Source: Galactobacter sp052108535
GTDB lineage: Bacteria > Actinomycetota > Actinomycetes > Actinomycetales > Micrococcaceae
NCBI GenBank assembly: GCA_052108535.1
Contig: JBQDZM010000002.1
Span: 1 to 64,000 of the forward strand
DNA length: 64,000 nucleotides
Direction: 5' to 3'
The notes beneath the pieces are model-generated. The model was not told the DNA's origin, did not search any database, and was given only the letters and a program-made list of their open reading frames with translations. Within the stretch, counting starts at the first letter, position 1. Each line of letters starts with the position of its first letter. Shown piece by piece: positions 60,759 through 64,000 of the stretch. The position numbers were made by a program, and so were the translations under genes.

Positions 60759-62510
60759 ATGGCAGCCACGTCGTCGACACCCGCAGGATCACTGGCGGGA
60801 CCGGCACCTAAGGGAAACGCAGTTCGTGCCGAAGTCGAGTCGCTCACGACTCGTCCGAAGGCCCAGGTGCTCATCATCGGAGGCGGTGTCAACGGTGTAG
60901 CCACCTACCGTGACTTGGCCCTCCAGGGAATCGACGTGGCCATCGTCGAAGCAGCCGACTACGCCAACGGTGCCTCCGGCGCCTCCTCCCACATGATCCA
61001 CGGCGGCATCCGCTACCTGGAGAACGGCGAGTTCCGCCTGGTCCACGAATCCGTCCAGGAACGTAACCGCCTCATCCGCCTGGCACCGCACTACGTGGAG
61101 CCGCTGCAGACCACCATCCCCATGCGCAAGATTTTCTCCGGCCTGTTCAATGCGCCCATGAAGTTCCTCTTCCACAAGGACGGGAAACCTTCCGAGCGCG
61201 GTGCAGCGGTCATCCAGGCCGGTCTGACCATGTATGACATCTTCTCCAAGGCCGGACGTGAGGCTCCCAGGCACTCCTTCACCTGGGGCCGCAAGAAGGT
61301 TGCGGAGGAGTTCCCGGAGTTCCGCGAGGACACCAAGTACCTCGGCACGTACTACGACGCCAGCGTGCACAACCCCGAGCGCCTGATCATGGACCTGGTC
61401 ACCGAGGGCGACCAGTCCGGCAATGGCCGCAGCGCCAACTACGTGATGGCGGTCGGACATGACAAGGACGGGGTCGTGCTGCGTGACACCATCACCGGCA
61501 ACGAGTTCAGCTTCTCCGCCGAGGTCGTCATCAACGCCACCGGCAACTGGGTGGACCCCACCAACAAGGCCCTCGGTGCGGAAACCCGCTTCATGGGCGG
61601 CACCAAGGGCAGCCACATCGTGCTGGACAACCCGGAGCTGCTGGCGGCCACCCGCGGTCGTGAGATCTTCTTTGAGCATGAGGACGGCCGCATTGTCCTG
61701 ATCTACCCCATGCTCGGACGTGTCCTGGTCGGCACCACCGACCTCGACGCCGGCCCGGGCGACGAACCAGTCGCCACGGATGACGAGATCCAGTACTTCT
61801 TCGATCTCATCCAGCACGTCTTCCCGAAGATCAAGGTGTCCACGGACGAGATCGTCTACACCTTCTGCGGCGTTCGTCCGCTTCCCCGGCATGACGCCGA
61901 GACCCCAGGAGCGGTCTCCCGCGACTACCGGGTGGAGGAGCGTCAGGAACACGGCCGCACCTTCTTCTCCCTGATCGGCGGCAAGTGGACCACGTTCCGC
62001 GCCCTCTCGGAGACCCTGACCAATGACACTCTCAAGGTCCTCGGCGCCTCCCGCCGGGTCTCCACCGAGGAGCGCGCCATCGGCGGAGGCAAGGACTACC
62101 CCGAGGGTGATTCCGCCCGGGCACGTTACCTGGAGACGCTGACCGATACCGGCCTGGACCTGGGGCGCGCCACCGTGCTGCTCGAACGCTACGGAACCCG
62201 CGCCACCGACGTCGCAGAGTACCTCGCTGCCGGAGAGGACCGGGTGCTCTCCGCATCCGATGAGCTCAGCGATCGCGAGCTGGCCTGGTTCGTGGAGCAT
62301 GAACAGGCAGCTCACACCATCGACGTGTTCGTGCGTCGCACCAATCTTGCCTTCCGCGGCCTCGTCACCGACGACCTCATCGCCGAGGTCTCCGACGGGC
62401 TGGCGCAGGTTCTCGGCTGGGACGCCAAGCGCGTCGCCGAGGAAAACGATTTCGCTCGTGCCATCCTGGTCGAGCGTCACCGGATGGCCTCGCTCGGGGC
62501 CACCCTCTGA
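60759..62510 (+). CDS. glpD: Glycerol-3-phosphate dehydrogenase (aerobic, FAD-dependent)
   Basis: Membrane-associated flavoenzyme of 583 residues, oxidising glycerol 3-phosphate to dihydroxyacetone phosphate with electrons to quinone. The N-terminal FAD fold is VLIIGGGVNGVATYRDLALQ, followed by ASGASSHMIHGGIRYLENGE, INATGNWVD, GGTKGSHIVLD and FCGVRPLPR. The C-terminal DAO domain includes SLIGGKWTTFRALSE. ATG at 60759 after AGGGAGGA. First gene of glpD-glpF-glpK. Start chosen because the upstream codons run through the operator region. Confidence 0.96.
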   Translation: MAATSSTPAGSLAGPAPKGNAVRAEVESLTTRPKAQVLIIGGGVNGVATYRDLALQGIDVAIVEAADYANGASGASSHMIHGGIRYLENGEFRLVHESVQERNRLIRLAPHYVEPLQTTIPMRKIFSGLFNAPMKFLFHKDGKPSERGAAVIQAGLTMYDIFSKAGREAPRHSFTWGRKKVAEEFPEFREDTKYLGTYYDASVHNPERLIMDLVTEGDQSGNGRSANYVMAVGHDKDGVVLRDTITGNEFSFSAEVVINATGNWVDPTNKALGAETRFMGGTKGSHIVLDNPELLAATRGREIFFEHEDGRIVLIYPMLGRVLVGTTDLDAGPGDEPVATDDEIQYFFDLIQHVFPKIKVSTDEIVYTFCGVRPLPRHDAETPGAVSRDYRVEERQEHGRTFFSLIGGKWTTFRALSETLTNDTLKVLGASRRVSTEERAIGGGKDYPEGDSARARYLETLTDTGLDLGRATVLLERYGTRATDVAEYLAAGEDRVLSASDELSDRELAWFVEHEQAAHTIDVFVRRTNLAFRGLVTDDLIAEVSDGLAQVLGWDAKRVAEENDFARAILVERHRMASLGATL

Positions 62511-62598
62511 CCGGATCCGGGACGGAACGGCCGCTTCCGGCTACCACGTCCTCACGAGACGGTTTCATCACCGCCAACCAAGAACAATGGAGTCAATG

Positions 62599-63390
62599 AT
62601 GACTGACATCACTCTGGGACAGGCCTTCCTGTCCGAGTTCATTGGCACCGCGCTGCTCATTCTCATGGGCTGTGGCGTGGTTGCCAACGTTTCCTTGAAG
62701 AAGTCCAAGGGCGAGGGTGGCGGCACCCTCATGGTCAACTGGGGCTGGGGCATCGGCGTCTTCGTCGGCGTCTACGCGGCCTTCGCCACCGGCGGCCAGC
62801 TCAACCCCGCCGTGACCATCGCCAAGGTGGTGGCGGGTCAGGACCTGGCCCCGGGCCTGGACGCCAATTTCGTCAACACCATCGTGATCATGCTGGCCGA
62901 ACTCGTCGGCGGCATCGTGGGCGCCATCCTGTGCTGGCTGGCCTACAAGCAGCACTTCGACGAGCACGACGTCGCCGCTGACAAGCTCGGCGTGTTCTCC
63001 ACCGGCCCGGCCATCCGCAGCTACGGCTGGAACCTCGTGACCGAGATCCTGGCCACCTTCGTGCTCGTGGTCGCTGCCCTGACCTCCGGCTACACCACCA
63101 ATATCTACGTCGGTCCGCTGTTCATCGCCCTGGTGGTCGTGGGCATCGGTGCCTCCCTCGGCGGCCCCACCGGGTACGCCATCAACCCGGCCCGTGACCT
63201 CGGCCCCCGTATCGCTCACGCCATCCTGCCCATCAAGGGCAAGGGTTCCTCCGACTGGGCCTACGCCTGGGTCCCGGTGGTCGGCCCCATGATCGGTGGT
63301 GTGCTCGGCGCCCTCGTCTACCTGCTCTACGGGCAGGTCTTCGGCGATCCCGGTCTGGGTCTGCTCGAGCAGATCGCCGGCGCCAAGTAA
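62599..63390 (+). CDS. glpF: Glycerol uptake facilitator (aquaglyceroporin)
   Basis: MIP-family channel of 263 residues with six membrane helices and the two half-helix NPA motifs intact: GGQLNPAVTIAKV and YAINPARDLGPR (the latter Asp after NPAR marks glycerol facilitators). FLSEFIGTALLILMGCGVVA is the first helix. Of three nearby ATGs (62587, 62596, 62599), the last has GGAG at the best distance. 88 nt after glpD and 43 nt before glpK. Confidence 0.96.
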   Translation: MTDITLGQAFLSEFIGTALLILMGCGVVANVSLKKSKGEGGGTLMVNWGWGIGVFVGVYAAFATGGQLNPAVTIAKVVAGQDLAPGLDANFVNTIVIMLAELVGGIVGAILCWLAYKQHFDEHDVAADKLGVFSTGPAIRSYGWNLVTEILATFVLVVAALTSGYTTNIYVGPLFIALVVVGIGASLGGPTGYAINPARDLGPRIAHAILPIKGKGSSDWAYAWVPVVGPMIGGVLGALVYLLYGQVFGDPGLGLLEQIAGAK

Positions 63391-63433
63391 TACTCACGTC
63401 CAACGTCGCAAAGACAATCAAAGGAGCTTGACA

Positions 63434-64000
63434 ATGGCGAATCAGAAGTACGTCATCGCGATCGACCAGGGGACCACGTCCTCCCGTGCGATCGTCTTCG
63501 ATCACGACGGTCAGATCGTCTCCGTGGGTCAGCTGGAGCACGAGCAGATTTTCCCGCACGCCGGGTGGGTCGAGCACGACCCCAAGGAGATCTGGAACAA
63601 CACGCGTGAGGCCATCGGCCAGGCCCTGGCCAAGGCGTCCATCACGCGTCACGACATCGCCTCCGTGGGTATCACCAACCAGCGTGAAACCGCAGTGGTG
63701 TGGGACAAGAACACCGGTGAGCCGGTGTACAACGCCATTGTCTGGCAGGACACCCGCACCCAGAAGATCGTCGAGGAGCTCTCCGCCGATGGCGGCAAGG
63801 AGCGTTTCAAGTCGATCGTCGGTCTGCCCCTGGACACCTACTTCTCCGGCACCAAGGTGAAGTGGATCCTGGACAACGTGGAGGGCGCACGCGAGCGCGC
63901 CGAGGCCGGAGACCTGCTCTTCGGCACCACCGACTCCTGGGTGATCTGGAACCTGACCGGCGGCGTGGACGGCGGCGTCCACACCACGGACGTCACCAAC
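63434..64000 (+). CDS. glpK: Glycerol kinase, 5' part (runs off the right edge)
   Basis: Phosphorylates glycerol to glycerol 3-phosphate. Only the first 189 of roughly 500 residues are in the window. The N-terminal actin-like domain shows YVIAIDQGTTSSRAIVFDHD (phosphate 1 loop), GWVEHDPKEIW, SVGITNQRETAVVWD, NAIVWQDTRT, GLPLDTYFSGTKVKWILDN and LLFGTTDSWVIWNLTGG. AAGGAG lies 7 nt before the ATG at 63434. Completes the GlpF-GlpK-GlpD route with upstream genes. Confidence 0.97.
   Translation, partial: MANQKYVIAIDQGTTSSRAIVFDHDGQIVSVGQLEHEQIFPHAGWVEHDPKEIWNNTREAIGQALAKASITRHDIASVGITNQRETAVVWDKNTGEPVYNAIVWQDTRTQKIVEELSADGGKERFKSIVGLPLDTYFSGTKVKWILDNVEGARERAEAGDLLFGTTDSWVIWNLTGGVDGGVHTTDVTN

Overview
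The window is ordinary high-GC actinobacterial chromosome. Gene order and content suggest Micrococcales, probably Micrococcaceae: coaE-uvrB-terC, uvrA-uvrC-rapZ-yvcK-whiA, gap-pgk-tpiA-secG facing tkt-tal-zwf-opcA, a pyr operon running into gmk-rpoZ-coaBC-metK-priA, and a glycerol regulon. The species cannot be named from sequence alone. I see no rRNA, tRNA, CRISPR array, transposase, integrase or phage gene.

Layout. 1-2.8 kb: the end of coaE, then uvrB with a likely LexA box. 2.8-4.7 kb: an accessory insertion on the minus strand. It holds a Fic protein, an overlapping helix-turn-helix protein that looks like a degenerate Fic relative, and a broken gene remnant. 4.8-6.0 kb: a yybP-ykoY-type manganese riboswitch and terC. 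6-15.5 kb: a GH114-like lipoprotein, a prolyl aminopeptidase-like hydrolase, a lipoprotein, a DUF3516 helicase, a dimethylglycine/sarcosine dehydrogenase-like enzyme with its TetR regulator, and a metallo-beta-lactamase-fold hydrolase. 15.5-25.3 kb: GntR, uvrA, a HAD phosphatase, an acyltransferase, uvrC, rapZ, yvcK and whiA. 25.4-37.2 kb: sodA, lower glycolysis, secG, the pentose phosphate genes and ctaB. 37.2-51.7 kb: pyrR-pyrB-pyrC-PH-carA-carB-pyrF, then gmk, rpoZ, coaBC, metK and priA. 51.8-64 kb: a two-component system, glpT, an AfuA-type ABC importer, a hydrolase, a SorC-family regulator and glpD-glpF-glpK, with glpK cut by the window edge.

How the parts work together. UvrA, UvrB and UvrC are all here but not adjacent. 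Gap, Pgk and TpiA form one glycolytic block facing the oxidative and non-oxidative pentose phosphate genes. The pyr operon carries the whole path from bicarbonate to UMP except pyrD and pyrE, under a PyrR-binding RNA element. GlpT, GlpF, GlpK and GlpD together take up and oxidise glycerol and glycerol 3-phosphate.

Expression signals are unusually readable. At least fourteen genes have a TANNNT -10 hexamer ending 6-9 nt (mostly exactly 7 nt) before the start codon, which suggests leaderless mRNAs. Several start choices below rest on this. The most novel observations are the Fic/degenerate-Fic pair, three or four phased GTNAYM repeats between the response regulator gene and glpT, and the nested palindromes between the SorC-type regulator and glpD.
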